Assembly (NCBI GenBank): GCA_964356415.1
Contig: CAYHHK010000001.1
Location: 43,560-107,559 of the forward strand
Source of the DNA: JAPLDB01 sp964356415
Lineage (GTDB): Bacteria > Bacteroidota > Bacteroidia > AKYH767-A > 2013-40CM-41-45
DNA: 64,000 nt
Direction: 5' to 3'
Each line of letters starts with the position of its first letter. The first letter of the stretch is position 1. Shown in pieces: positions 45,356-54,410 of this stretch. The translations under genes were made by a program, and so were the position numbers. The notes under the pieces were generated by a model. That model saw only the letters and a program-made list of their open reading frames with translations. It did not search any database and had not been told where the DNA came from.

Positions 45356-46465
45356 TTATTTGAAATCGGGAATAAGAACTGATCGTTTTGAATATTTATG
45401 CTCAAGAGTATTTCTAAATACTTCATTTATTTTCGACATAGGAAAAGTTTGCACAAACTGTGATATGTTCAGTTTGCCATTGGATATCAGGTCTAAAACC
45501 TCGGGATATAGTTCTGCCCTGCATCCCCATGTGCCGATGAGTTTGGCGTCATATGCCATCAGGTTGCTTAGCCGGACTTCTGTTTTATCCATTGTGAAGC
45601 CAACAATTGAAAGCGTTGAAGCGTACGTGATAAGGTTAAAAGCCAGATCCTGACCTGCTTTTGTTCCGCTGAATTCAAATATTTTCCATCTGAATTTTGG
45701 CGCATTGATTTCCTTAGCAAGCGCTTTTACTTTTTCTTTGATTGTTTTCTGATCAAGGCTTTTGATATTCAAAACCGCATCTATGCCATTTTCTTTTGCA
45801 GTGGTCAGCTTCGCATCATTGATATCCAGCGCAATTACTTTAGCTCCGAATATTTTTGCGATCAGTGCTCCATAAACTCCTACGCCTCCAACACCGATAA
45901 CAATGGCAAGATCACCCGGTTCCAGTTCTGATTTTTTAATGACCTGATAAGGTGTTGAAATTGCATCAGCAATAACCGCGAGATGTTCGAGTGGATATTT
46001 ATTCAAAACACTTTTTGGAACTTCACATAGAAATTTAGAGGGTACTATTATATGTGAGGAAAATCCTCCCTGGAAATCGTTTCCGGGCATTAATTGATTT
46101 CTGCAAATATTGCTTCTCCCATTTTTACAGAACTCGCAATCACCACAAGGCAACACGGCAGGAATGATTACTGCTTTATCAAGCCATTTATTATCACCGG
46201 TAATTACTGTCCCGCTGATCTCATGACCTAACGTCAGAGGAAGTGCATGCTTCGTCTGTACTCCTGCATGCCAAAAGCTGATGTCTGTATGACACACACC
46301 GCATCCTGCAATTTTCACAATGACCTCTCCGTCTTTTAATACCGGTAGTGGGTTTTCAATAAGTTGAAATTCCTTGTTGAGTTCAACCATTTGCCATTGA
46401 TGCATTTTTTCGGTTGAAGTAACTTTTGCAGAAGCAAGCTTGATTTTATCAAATGTTTCAGGCAT
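45356..46465 (-). CDS. had: 6-hydroxycyclohex-1-ene-1-carbonyl-CoA dehydrogenase
   Basis: Zinc-dependent alcohol dehydrogenase that oxidises the Dch product with NAD. 369 residues. Catalytic zinc ligands C58 and H81 (GCGVCHTD, LGHE); structural zinc ligands C107, C110, C113 and C121 (CGDCEFCKNGRSNIC). Rossmann motif IGVGGVGVYGALIAK. The segment MPGNDFQGGFSSHI is Had-like. Position next to oah and dch supports the assignment over other alcohol dehydrogenases. Confidence 0.93.
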   Translation of the reverse strand: MPETFDKIKLASAKVTSTEKMHQWQMVELNKEFQLIENPLPVLKDGEVIVKIAGCGVCHTDISFWHAGVQTKHALPLTLGHEISGTVITGDNKWLDKAVIIPAVLPCGDCEFCKNGRSNICRNQLMPGNDFQGGFSSHIIVPSKFLCEVPKSVLNKYPLEHLAVIADAISTPYQVIKKSELEPGDLAIVIGVGGVGVYGALIAKIFGAKVIALDINDAKLTTAKENGIDAVLNIKSLDQKTIKEKVKALAKEINAPKFRWKIFEFSGTKAGQDLAFNLITYASTLSIVGFTMDKTEVRLSNLMAYDAKLIGTWGCRAELYPEVLDLISNGKLNISQFVQTFPMSKINEVFRNTLEHKYSKRSVLIPDFK

Positions 46466-46467
46466 AA

Positions 46468-47730
46468 CTATAGGTTTTTGTTTTCAAAAAGGATAGCTGT
46501 TCCCTGTCCGCCGCCAATGCATGCAGATGCGATCCCATATTTTACTTTTCTGCGTATCATTTCTTTAGAGATGGTGAGAGACAACCGCAATCCTGTGGCG
46601 GCAAGCGGATGCCCTATTGCAATGGCTCCTCCGTTTACATTCAGTTTGGTTCTGTCAATTCCCAGTTCCTTTTCGCAACCGATTACCTGCGCCGAGAATG
46701 CTTCGTTAATTTCAAGCAGACCAATATCGGAGATATTCAATCCAGTCATTTCAAGCAAAAGTCTGATTGCCGGAACCGGGCCCAATCCCATGTATTTCGG
46801 ATCGATGCCACAACTTGCGCCTCCGATTATTTTTGATATTGGTTTTAAATTCTTTTGTGAAACAGTTTGCAAATTTGCAATAACTGCAGCGGCTGCGCCA
46901 TCAACAATTCCACTGCAATTTCCTGCCGTAAGAACTCCCACTTTGTCAAACACTGTAGGCAGTTTACCCAGCGCATCCAGCGTTGTGGCACGGATATGTT
47001 CATCAATTGAAAAGGAGCTTGTTCCTTTTGGGAGAAAAGCTTTTCTTGATTTAAGGCCTTCAATATTAAACGTGGCGGACTGCAACGATGCGATTTCCTC
47101 AGAGAAGATTTTATTTGTTGTGGCATCAATTGCTCTTTGAAAAGAGGTCATTGCATATTCATCGCAGTCATTTCTTGAGATATCATATTTCTTTGCAACA
47201 TTTTCGGCTGTATATCCCATCGGATATCCGGCGGCAGTATCGTCCAGAGCTTCCCAAAGCATATCCTTAAATACAGGCCTGCCTAAGGGATATCCCATTC
47301 TGTTTCCAAAACTCACAGTAGGGGAGAGTGACATATTTTCTGTGCCAACACAGAGAACTGTGTCTGCTTTTCCCAGAGTGATTTGTTCTGCACCTGTAAT
47401 AATTGTTTCAAAGCCTGATCCGCAAATCCTTTGCACCATTAATGCCGGAACTTCAGCCGGGATTCCGCTAAAGAGAGATATGTGGCGTGGAAGAAAATAG
47501 GAGTCTGTTGAACTTTGTCCGATATTGGCTGCAATCACCTGATCAATTTCATTAGGTTTCACTCCTGATTTTTGCAGCGTGGATATTGCGGCAAAAATCC
47601 CTAAATCGGTAGGAGAGATTTGGGAAAGCGAACCACAGTATTTTCCAAAAGGTGTCCTTGTTCCGTCGACGAGATAAATGTCGTCGAATATTATTCCTAT
47701 TCCTTTATTTATATGATGGTAGGCTTTCAC
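46468..47730 (-). CDS. Thiolase (acyl-CoA acetyltransferase)
   Basis: A 420-residue thiolase with C103 (RICGSGFE) as acyl-carrying nucleophile, GHPLAATG histidine and SACIGGGQG catalytic cysteine. Likely cleaves 3-oxopimelyl-CoA to glutaryl-CoA and acetyl-CoA in this pathway. It overlaps the KPR-ATPase fusion stop by 4 bases and lies 2 bases before had. Confidence 0.92.
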   Translation of the reverse strand: MKAYHHINKGIGIIFDDIYLVDGTRTPFGKYCGSLSQISPTDLGIFAAISTLQKSGVKPNEIDQVIAANIGQSSTDSYFLPRHISLFSGIPAEVPALMVQRICGSGFETIITGAEQITLGKADTVLCVGTENMSLSPTVSFGNRMGYPLGRPVFKDMLWEALDDTAAGYPMGYTAENVAKKYDISRNDCDEYAMTSFQRAIDATTNKIFSEEIASLQSATFNIEGLKSRKAFLPKGTSSFSIDEHIRATTLDALGKLPTVFDKVGVLTAGNCSGIVDGAAAAVIANLQTVSQKNLKPISKIIGGASCGIDPKYMGLGPVPAIRLLLEMTGLNISDIGLLEINEAFSAQVIGCEKELGIDRTKLNVNGGAIAIGHPLAATGLRLSLTISKEMIRRKVKYGIASACIGGGQGTAILFENKNL

Positions 47731-49628
47731 TGAATTTCAGTTTTATTTGAAACGGAAGTTTCCGTTTTTAGAAAATGCTGTTTGGCAATGAGCGCTGCTC
47801 CCAATGATGCCATGAATTGTGGATTTTCAACCGATTCAACTTCTTGCTTAAGTTTTAATCCAAGAATATCTCTCAGGTATGGATGGTAGGCGATCACTCC
47901 TCCAATGAGATAAATGGGGATTCCGGACATGATGCGCAGTTTGGCAACCCGGTTAACAATGGAGAGATAGACGCCTTTTGAAATATCTTCAACACTCATG
48001 CCTTCTATGAGCCATTTCATGATTTCTGTCTTGGCGAATACGGTACAAAAACTGTTCAGCTCAGTTTTATTGTTGCTGCGGGCAGCAAGAAGGCTCATTT
48101 CACTGATGTTGAGGTCGGCCCGTTCTGCAATTTCAGTAATGAATGACCCTGTTCCTGCAGCACATTTGTCATTGAGAAAGAAATTCTCTACCTCACTGTT
48201 GATGCCGCAATGGATCACCTTGATGTCTTCTCCTCCTATGTCTATAATGTTCTTTGCACCGGGATAAGAAAAGGAGACCCCTTCTGCCGCACAATTAATT
48301 TCTGTTTTTACAATATCTGCGTCAGGAAAATTTTTGCGTCCATAACCGGTGGCGCAGCTGGCCTTAATATTAAACTCACTACGGATTGCACTCATTACAT
48401 GCCGCACTCCAATCTTATCGCGGTTGAGTGTTTTAAGTGCTAATTTGAATGCCACTTTCGAATTGCTGTCGAGGACGATAAATTTTGTGTAAGATGAGCC
48501 GAGGTCAACACCCAAAAAATATTCTCCTGAACCTGATTTCTCTCCTTTAATGACTAATCCATTCCTAGCTTTTTGGCCACCGGCACCGCTAAATGACTTG
48601 CCGATCAATGATGGATCAAGTGATTTCATAAATGCACTGTTGCTGCGAGAGGTCATTGCCTTTACCATATTTGTAACAGCAAGATTGATGGGAGTGCGGA
48701 TATAGTGCTTGCGGCCGTACTCAACTATTTTTCCATTCATGAAATCAATTTCAGTTTGCCTGTTGTTTATCAGGTCAACTGCAAGTGAAGGGAAATGGTC
48801 CCCTGCTTTTTTAAGGTAACGCAAACATTTGCGAATGAATTCATCTTCAAATATTATTTTTTCCGCTTTTGCTACTTCCAGTGCCTCTTCAATTACCAGT
48901 TCGATAAGTTCTACGGTATCGGGTATCTCCATTGCTTCCTTTATGGTGAGCTTACCGATTCCGCACAGTGCTGACAAGGAGGAATTCAGGATTGTTTTTT
49001 CCCAGATCTGTTTCAGTAATTCAAAGGATGAGATGAATTTGGTATTCAGATTGACTTTGTTCAGCAAGTCACTTATTTGCTGAGCAGCGCCGGCTTTTGA
49101 ATCATCGAGGGAAGCGATGTAATTGGGCGGATTAAAAAATGTGACTTTTACAATATTCGGGGCATTCAGGTTGCCGGCAAAGTTGATCACAAGGCGTAAT
49201 GTTTTACTTTCACCAATTCCTGAGGCAAGAATCTGCTCGACATCAATGCCGTTTTGTGCACTTACAAAAATGGTTTTATCAAAATTAAGATTCATCACCT
49301 GTTCGACGAATGCTGATGTTTGATATCCTTTTATACTCGCTATAATGATGTCAGGGTTGAAATTTCGTAATTCGGTGAGGCTGCTGTAGATGTTATCAAC
49401 GAAAATATGTTTCTGTATTGCTCCGTCCAGTTTTATTCCTTCTTTCCTGATTAAATTAATTTTAATTTTATCAAAATCGCATACCGCCACATTACATCCG
49501 GCTTCTTTCAGATGAGCAGAAAGAATGAGCCCGACAGGTCCCAGGCCTACCACAGCTACTTTTTGTTCTGCCTTTTCATTTCCTGAAGGATCTGGAGTTT
49601 GTGATCTGATATTATTTTCTTCACTCAT
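47727..49628 (-). CDS. Ketopantoate-reductase-like domain fused to BcrA/D-type Fe-S ATPase
   Basis: A 633-residue fusion not known to me as a described architecture. Residues 22-345 are like ketopantoate reductase (ApbA/PanE): VVGLGPVGL at 26-34, WEKTILNSSL with K211 as probable catalytic lysine, and TEIDFMNGKIV at 292-302. After a Gly-rich linker, residues 370-620 are an ASKHA ATPase of the BadF/BadG/BcrA/BcrD/HgdC family: VDLGSSYTKF, DIGGED, and cluster cysteines C489 and C528. Their 39-residue spacing equals HgdC (C127/C166) and the bcrA and bcrD products here. Both halves look intact. It would couple ATP hydrolysis to low-potential electron transfer. Next to it is an extra D-component (49646). 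Confidence 0.88.
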   Translation of the reverse strand: MSEENNIRSQTPDPSGNEKAEQKVAVVGLGPVGLILSAHLKEAGCNVAVCDFDKIKINLIRKEGIKLDGAIQKHIFVDNIYSSLTELRNFNPDIIIASIKGYQTSAFVEQVMNLNFDKTIFVSAQNGIDVEQILASGIGESKTLRLVINFAGNLNAPNIVKVTFFNPPNYIASLDDSKAGAAQQISDLLNKVNLNTKFISSFELLKQIWEKTILNSSLSALCGIGKLTIKEAMEIPDTVELIELVIEEALEVAKAEKIIFEDEFIRKCLRYLKKAGDHFPSLAVDLINNRQTEIDFMNGKIVEYGRKHYIRTPINLAVTNMVKAMTSRSNSAFMKSLDPSLIGKSFSGAGGQKARNGLVIKGEKSGSGEYFLGVDLGSSYTKFIVLDSNSKVAFKLALKTLNRDKIGVRHVMSAIRSEFNIKASCATGYGRKNFPDADIVKTEINCAAEGVSFSYPGAKNIIDIGGEDIKVIHCGINSEVENFFLNDKCAAGTGSFITEIAERADLNISEMSLLAARSNNKTELNSFCTVFAKTEIMKWLIEGMSVEDISKGVYLSIVNRVAKLRIMSGIPIYLIGGVIAYHPYLRDILGLKLKQEVESVENPQFMASLGAALIAKQHFLKTETSVSNKTEIQ

Positions 49629-49645
49629 TTTATTTTCTTCAAAGG

Positions 49646-50896
49646 CTATTTAACATTGATCTGTGCTCGCTGCGCTTGTGGATTTCGATGCGAAGCGTGT
49701 TGAATTTGTTCAATAAAGGCTTCAATCTTTGTAATGCTTTGTCCTTCCGAGAAAAATCTCAGGTCACACAAGTCACCTTCAATTACAAGATACGGAATCC
49801 CTGTTTCGTCTTTTAACCTTTTTGGCAAGCCGAACTTCGCATTTGAATTGTTGAAGCAGGTTTTTGAATCATGAAATATGATGCCATCACAAGAGAATTC
49901 CTTCAGCCATTTTGCCAACATTTTCATTTTAGCTTTTTCACTCCTGTTGATGAAAATATTTGTATAGGCAAGCGCCGATGATTTAAATGGATCTTTTTCA
50001 TCAAACTCATCAAATATCCAGCTGTTGCAATACGTAGATGCAACTACACCGGTGTTGTTCTGAATGAATAAATCAGAAAGCATTCTGTTCTTTCCCCAGA
50101 TGGGCATACCATCCCAGAAGATGCGTGATTGTTCTTTTTCAACAACTCCGGTTTTCTTCAAAATATTTTCCTGTAGCTCTTTTAAAAGTGTCTGGTAATA
50201 TTGTTTTGCTGTTTCTGTACCCCGCAACACCACAATGGGCCCCATATGTATGGTTGCATCAAAAAAACTGAGTGGTGCAGGTGATGCTTTAGACGTCCTT
50301 AAAACCTGTTGCCAAAGGAGGGTGGCCTCTTTGCTGAGCAATAAGGTTTCCCTGAAGGAATCAATGTCAAATTGTTTCCCACTGGCTTTTTCACATGCAG
50401 GAATAATATTTTTATGCTGCTGAACACCTGTGGTAATTATTTCCTCTGAAACATCATCCACGTATCTTGGCGGGGTTATACCTGTAATAGGGCAGTTAAA
50501 TTCTTTGGCATAAAAGTTAAACCAATCCTGAACTTCCCTGCATTGATTGGTATTGTAAACTATCAGGTCGGGTTTAGGAACGCCTTTCATTCCATAGTGA
50601 GATTGTAAAGGCGTTTTGCCGCTGAGGTAAGAACCGATGTCACTCGTCGTGTATGAGCATATGTGGTTTGAGAAGCCAAGTTTACCCGCTTCAGGAATGA
50701 AATCGGTAGCGGTACGTGTGGCACCAAGGAGTGCACCGTGATTTTCAGGAAAATATACATTGAACCCAAAAGATCTTAGCAGTTCGGCTGGCCCAACGCT
50801 TGTACACCATGCGATTTTTCGTTCACCGGTTTCCAATGATCGAAAATATTCGCTCATCACTGCTTTTAATAACTGTGTTGATTTGATTTCGTACAT
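49646..50896 (-). CDS. Extra 2-hydroxyacyl-CoA dehydratase D-component/BcrB-like protein
   Basis: A 416-residue member of the HgdB/BcrB/double-cubane family, which holds reductive Fe-S clusters. The start is set at ATG 50896, one base after the ligase stop (TGA-T-ATG); the frame is open 24 codons more. Three cysteines align with the BcrB product: HICSYTTSDIG, NTNQCREVQDWF and HDSKTCFNNS. It keeps the MGPIVVLRG motif that aligns with MGPLNTAFRG of BcrB. It is paired with the fused ATPase 17 bases downstream and not with another C-type subunit. Substrate unknown: a second aryl or alicyclic acyl-CoA reductase, a 2-hydroxyacyl-CoA dehydratase or a double-cubane protein are all possible. Confidence 0.88.
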   Translation of the reverse strand: MYEIKSTQLLKAVMSEYFRSLETGERKIAWCTSVGPAELLRSFGFNVYFPENHGALLGATRTATDFIPEAGKLGFSNHICSYTTSDIGSYLSGKTPLQSHYGMKGVPKPDLIVYNTNQCREVQDWFNFYAKEFNCPITGITPPRYVDDVSEEIITTGVQQHKNIIPACEKASGKQFDIDSFRETLLLSKEATLLWQQVLRTSKASPAPLSFFDATIHMGPIVVLRGTETAKQYYQTLLKELQENILKKTGVVEKEQSRIFWDGMPIWGKNRMLSDLFIQNNTGVVASTYCNSWIFDEFDEKDPFKSSALAYTNIFINRSEKAKMKMLAKWLKEFSCDGIIFHDSKTCFNNSNAKFGLPKRLKDETGIPYLVIEGDLCDLRFFSEGQSITKIEAFIEQIQHASHRNPQAQRAQINVK

Positions 50897-50897
50897 A

Positions 50898-52646
50898 TCA
50901 GGTTGCAAATATTCTTCCAACAGTATTTTGAAGTTCATCCAGACGGATGATATAAATTTCTTCTTCAACAGGGTTTTCGTCTCCGTATAAATTTTCCAGA
51001 TGCGCTTTGTATGCGCTCACCACATTTCGCGGAGCTACTTTCATGGATGGAGTCAATGTTCCTTTCTCCAGAGAAAGCTCATCATCGATAATCATAGCAG
51101 CTCTTATTTGTGCAAACTTTTGTCCGATGCCACAATTTGCATCATGTAAGCAACCGTGTAAGCATTTGCTGAGTTCATTCAGGTCGCGGGGACAGAAGCA
51201 ACCTTCCTCAGGAGAAATGTTGTAGTCAGGATGATTTAAAAGTTTTTTATTTGGGAATAATATGGCAACAGGATAGTCTTGTCCGCTGCCTACTACCATG
51301 GCGAATGAGATGTAGTGGCATTTCATCTCGATGAGTTTTTCAAGGTCTGACGGAACAACTTTTTCTCCGTTTGACAATTTAAAGATGCGGTCTTTGCGGG
51401 TGATAAGTTTCAGACCATTTTCTGTAATTTCTCCAATATCACCGGTGCAAAACCAGCCATCATCAGTAAATATTCCTGAATTCGCTTCGTCATTTTTATA
51501 ATACCCTTTCATTACGTTGGGACCTTTCACCTGAATTTCTCCGTCATCTGCGAGTCTGATGCTTACTCCGGGCAAAGGACTTCCTACAATACCATGATGG
51601 CGTTTCTTATTTGGATTTGTGAGCGTACAGCATGGGGAAGTCTCAGTGAGACCCCATCCTTCTATGACTGGTACATGTCTTTTTTCAAATTCGTCGGAGA
51701 GATTTTTAGGAAGCGAAGCCGCTGCAGTGAAAATGAATTTCAATTGGGGATGAAAAAAGAGTTCTTCTGCTTCCTGATCATTTCTTGTAAGATCAATAAG
51801 TGACTGGTAAACTTTTGGAACGCTGAAAAAGACTGTTGGCTGAATAATTTTCCAGTTTTCCATGAGCACTTTAGGATCTTTTCCATAGCCGGATTCAAGA
51901 GAGATGGTAGCGCCATTGTAAAGTGCCGTGAATAATTCAAAAATACCTCCGAAACTGTGATGCCACGGGAGATAGGAAAGGAAGCGATCAGTGGATGTTA
52001 TTTTCAAGACCTTGGATAGCCCTGCTTGTTGTGATAAAATATTTTCATGTGTAAGTTGAACACATTTGGGAATACCCATCGTTCCTGATGTATACATGTT
52101 CAGACAAATTTCATCAGGTGAAGCATTAGGATCAATTGAAAAACTTGTATCAGAATTAGTTTTTAGCAACTCATCAAAATGGTGCTGATTGTCAAAATAT
52201 TTTTTTTCAATGTTGTCAAAAACAAAAAGATGCCTGACATGAATGTTATTACTGAGTCTGCCTAATTGCAGTTCTCCGGCTACGCTAAGGAATTTTGCAT
52301 CAGAATGATTGATGAGTAGTTCTGCCGTTTCCTGATGAAAATAGGCGAAGATGGGAACACTGATTCCACCTGAAACCATCACAGCAAGTTCAAGTTCAAG
52401 CATTTCAAGGCGATTCGGAGAATAAATTACCATCTTATCCCCGGCGATAAAGCCGAATCGCTTGAGGTTAAAAGCAATCTTTAAAATGTCATTGTAGAAA
52501 TTGTGCCAGGTGATGCCTTCGAAAATTCCGTTTCTCTTCTCTTGAAAAACAATATTATCCCGAAACGCCCTTACATTGTGATGCAATAACATAGAAATGT
52601 TAGGAATCATTTTATCCGGCTTAAATTCAGATTCAAGAGTTTTCAT
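50898..52646 (-). CDS. AMP-forming acyl-CoA ligase, FadD-like
   Basis: A 582-residue ANL-superfamily enzyme. MYTSGTMGIPK is the P-loop; GWGLTETSP is the A5-like motif; DGWFCTGDIGE the A7 motif; TPSMKV near residue 534 holds the A10 lysine. It activates a carboxylic acid to the CoA thioester. The shape is that of long-chain acyl-CoA synthetases, not canonical benzoate-CoA ligase, so the acid is uncertain. The C-terminal domain has a cysteine-rich stretch (C483, C485, C495, C499, C505). It lies 11 bases after bcrD. Confidence 0.9.
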   Translation of the reverse strand: MKTLESEFKPDKMIPNISMLLHHNVRAFRDNIVFQEKRNGIFEGITWHNFYNDILKIAFNLKRFGFIAGDKMVIYSPNRLEMLELELAVMVSGGISVPIFAYFHQETAELLINHSDAKFLSVAGELQLGRLSNNIHVRHLFVFDNIEKKYFDNQHHFDELLKTNSDTSFSIDPNASPDEICLNMYTSGTMGIPKCVQLTHENILSQQAGLSKVLKITSTDRFLSYLPWHHSFGGIFELFTALYNGATISLESGYGKDPKVLMENWKIIQPTVFFSVPKVYQSLIDLTRNDQEAEELFFHPQLKFIFTAAASLPKNLSDEFEKRHVPVIEGWGLTETSPCCTLTNPNKKRHHGIVGSPLPGVSIRLADDGEIQVKGPNVMKGYYKNDEANSGIFTDDGWFCTGDIGEITENGLKLITRKDRIFKLSNGEKVVPSDLEKLIEMKCHYISFAMVVGSGQDYPVAILFPNKKLLNHPDYNISPEEGCFCPRDLNELSKCLHGCLHDANCGIGQKFAQIRAAMIIDDELSLEKGTLTPSMKVAPRNVVSAYKAHLENLYGDENPVEEEIYIIRLDELQNTVGRIFAT

Positions 52647-52657
52647 TTTGATTATTA

Positions 52658-53518
52658 TTAAACAGCCAGTGCCTGTTTTTCCAATAACTTTTTATGGCGA
52701 TAGCCTCCCCACAAGGCTGCTCCAAGGGCGCCGGCATAAATGGCATCGGGATGCGTTTTTATTTCAAATTTTTTTCCTGTTTCTATTAATTGCTCTTCAA
52801 TTGCCTGAATCATTCCTGTGTTTAGTGCCATGCCACCTGTAAGAAAAATAGGGGATGCTGCCTTTAATGAACTCATAAGTTTGATAATTCGGGAGGCGAT
52901 GGAAAGATGAATTCCTTTGATGATGTCCGGTGTAGAAATCCCCCTTGATACCATGTTGATTACATCCGTTTCTGCCAATACAGCACATATCCCTGAGGAA
53001 ATTTCGGGTTGGTTTGCCTTCATTGACACCTCTCCCACTTCCTCAATGGACAATCCTAAATAGCGCGAAATATTTTCAAGAAACTGGCCTGAACCGGAAG
53101 CGCATTGTCCTGTCATTTTGTAATCTTCCACACGCGCATTCTCACTGATGCGGATTGCCCGCACGTATAAAGCACCAAGATCAACAACGGTTCTTGCTTC
53201 AGGAAAAAAATAATTGGCTCCTCTCGCATGGGTAGTCATTCCATAAAAGTGGCCCCGCTTTTTTTTAACTAAATCGCCTTCTCCTGTGGAGGCAAGGTAT
53301 GCAATGTCTTCATATTGAAGATTGTGTTTTGTAAGCATTGCCTGCACCATCTCATCAGCGACTTGTGTAGGGTTGCGTTTCCTTATTTTTTCTGTGTGCT
53401 TGTCATTGATGATGGGATGGTCAGAATAGTCCATTAGTACTAACTTTATGAAGTTGCTTCCGACGTCTATTCCCATTGTGAAATAGGATTTTGACATATT
53501 TGAATTATTTTTTATCAT
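52658..53518 (-). CDS. bcrD: Benzoyl-CoA reductase ATPase subunit D
   Basis: A 286-residue ASKHA ATPase that with BcrA drives electrons into BcrBC. Motifs: GIDVGSNFIKL (about 16-26), VVDLGAL, cluster cysteines in GQCASGSGQF and SGICAVLAETD, 39 residues apart. The short length and lack of an insertion match BcrD of Thauera (about 282 residues). The first ATG is at 53518; MSKSYF at 53497 is an alternative start. Confidence 0.93.
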   Translation of the reverse strand: MIKNNSNMSKSYFTMGIDVGSNFIKLVLMDYSDHPIINDKHTEKIRKRNPTQVADEMVQAMLTKHNLQYEDIAYLASTGEGDLVKKKRGHFYGMTTHARGANYFFPEARTVVDLGALYVRAIRISENARVEDYKMTGQCASGSGQFLENISRYLGLSIEEVGEVSMKANQPEISSGICAVLAETDVINMVSRGISTPDIIKGIHLSIASRIIKLMSSLKAASPIFLTGGMALNTGMIQAIEEQLIETGKKFEIKTHPDAIYAGALGAALWGGYRHKKLLEKQALAV

Positions 53519-53603
53519 TATTGTTCGCTTATCTTCTGTTAGAAAATCATTAGGTGGCTTTTTTGGGAAAGTACAATATTGTGATTAAATTAATATATGA
53601 TAT

Positions 53604-54407
53604 TTATGATGATTGCTGTGTGCTGAAGACGAACTTCTTATTTTTAATTTTATTTTCTTTTGTTTCAATTTTCTCAAGTGGGGCATTTATAATGGAGTAA
53701 ACACGGTTTTTTAATTCGTCAACACGGTCTTTGGTATAACCCTTTGTATCAATGGGTGCATGGATAATAATCTCTGACATTCCGGGGCCTGATTTCCCGG
53801 TTAATATTCCTTTGCGCTGAATTCTTTTCCAATTGGTTAAAAAAGTAATTGGTAAAATGGGAACTTGCTTCTGAATTGCCAGAGCAAATGCACCGGCTTT
53901 GAATTCACCCATGAGAGGAGCATTTTTCGATACTGTTCCCTCAGGAAAAATTGCCAAAGGATTTCCATTGGCTAATTCTCTTGACATTCTTTTTAGTGCT
54001 TTTATTGATCCACTGGCGTTTTGCCTGTCAACAAGTATATTCATACCTGAGGTGTAAAATATTTTAAACAGTGGCCATTTTTCAATTTCTTTCTTTCCGG
54101 TAAAAACAAAATACCTGTTAAAAGTAGTGTATAGGCAGGGAATGTCAATGAAAGAGGAATGGTTGGGACAAATAATATATCCTCCCTTTTTTGGTATGTT
54201 ATTTCGGCCTTTTACGTATGGAATAATGCCTCCGAGCAGTAAAAGAATCCATCCGAATATGCGCATTAATTTAAATGCATAAGGGTAGCGATCAGGACTG
54301 TGCAGGAAGTACGAGAATGCAGGATATAAGATAATTAAAGTTACGGTGAACAGTAAAAAATAGTAAATCCTGTATGCTACTTTGAAGGGAAGCAGAATGT
54401 ACCCCAT
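53604..54407 (-). CDS. 1-acyl-glycerol-3-phosphate acyltransferase-like membrane protein
   Basis: A 267-residue PlsC-type acyltransferase: two N-terminal membrane helices, NHSSFID (the NHx4D motif) near residue 81 and FPEGT near residue 154. The family acylates lysophosphatidate or related lipids with acyl-CoA. It is inserted between bcrA (3 bases) and bcrD (85 bases), which are adjacent in Thauera. A role in membrane remodelling during growth on aromatics, or in using an acyl-CoA intermediate, is inference. Confidence 0.88.
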   Translation of the reverse strand: MGYILLPFKVAYRIYYFLLFTVTLIILYPAFSYFLHSPDRYPYAFKLMRIFGWILLLLGGIIPYVKGRNNIPKKGGYIICPNHSSFIDIPCLYTTFNRYFVFTGKKEIEKWPLFKIFYTSGMNILVDRQNASGSIKALKRMSRELANGNPLAIFPEGTVSKNAPLMGEFKAGAFALAIQKQVPILPITFLTNWKRIQRKGILTGKSGPGMSEIIIHAPIDTKGYTKDRVDELKNRVYSIINAPLEKIETKENKIKNKKFVFSTQQSS

Positions 54408-54410
54408 TGG

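Noticed and set aside
46478..47140. A 220-codon open frame antisense to the thiolase gene
   Set aside because: It matches no family, lies wholly inside a conserved thiolase, and its composition is that of a reverse-strand shadow.
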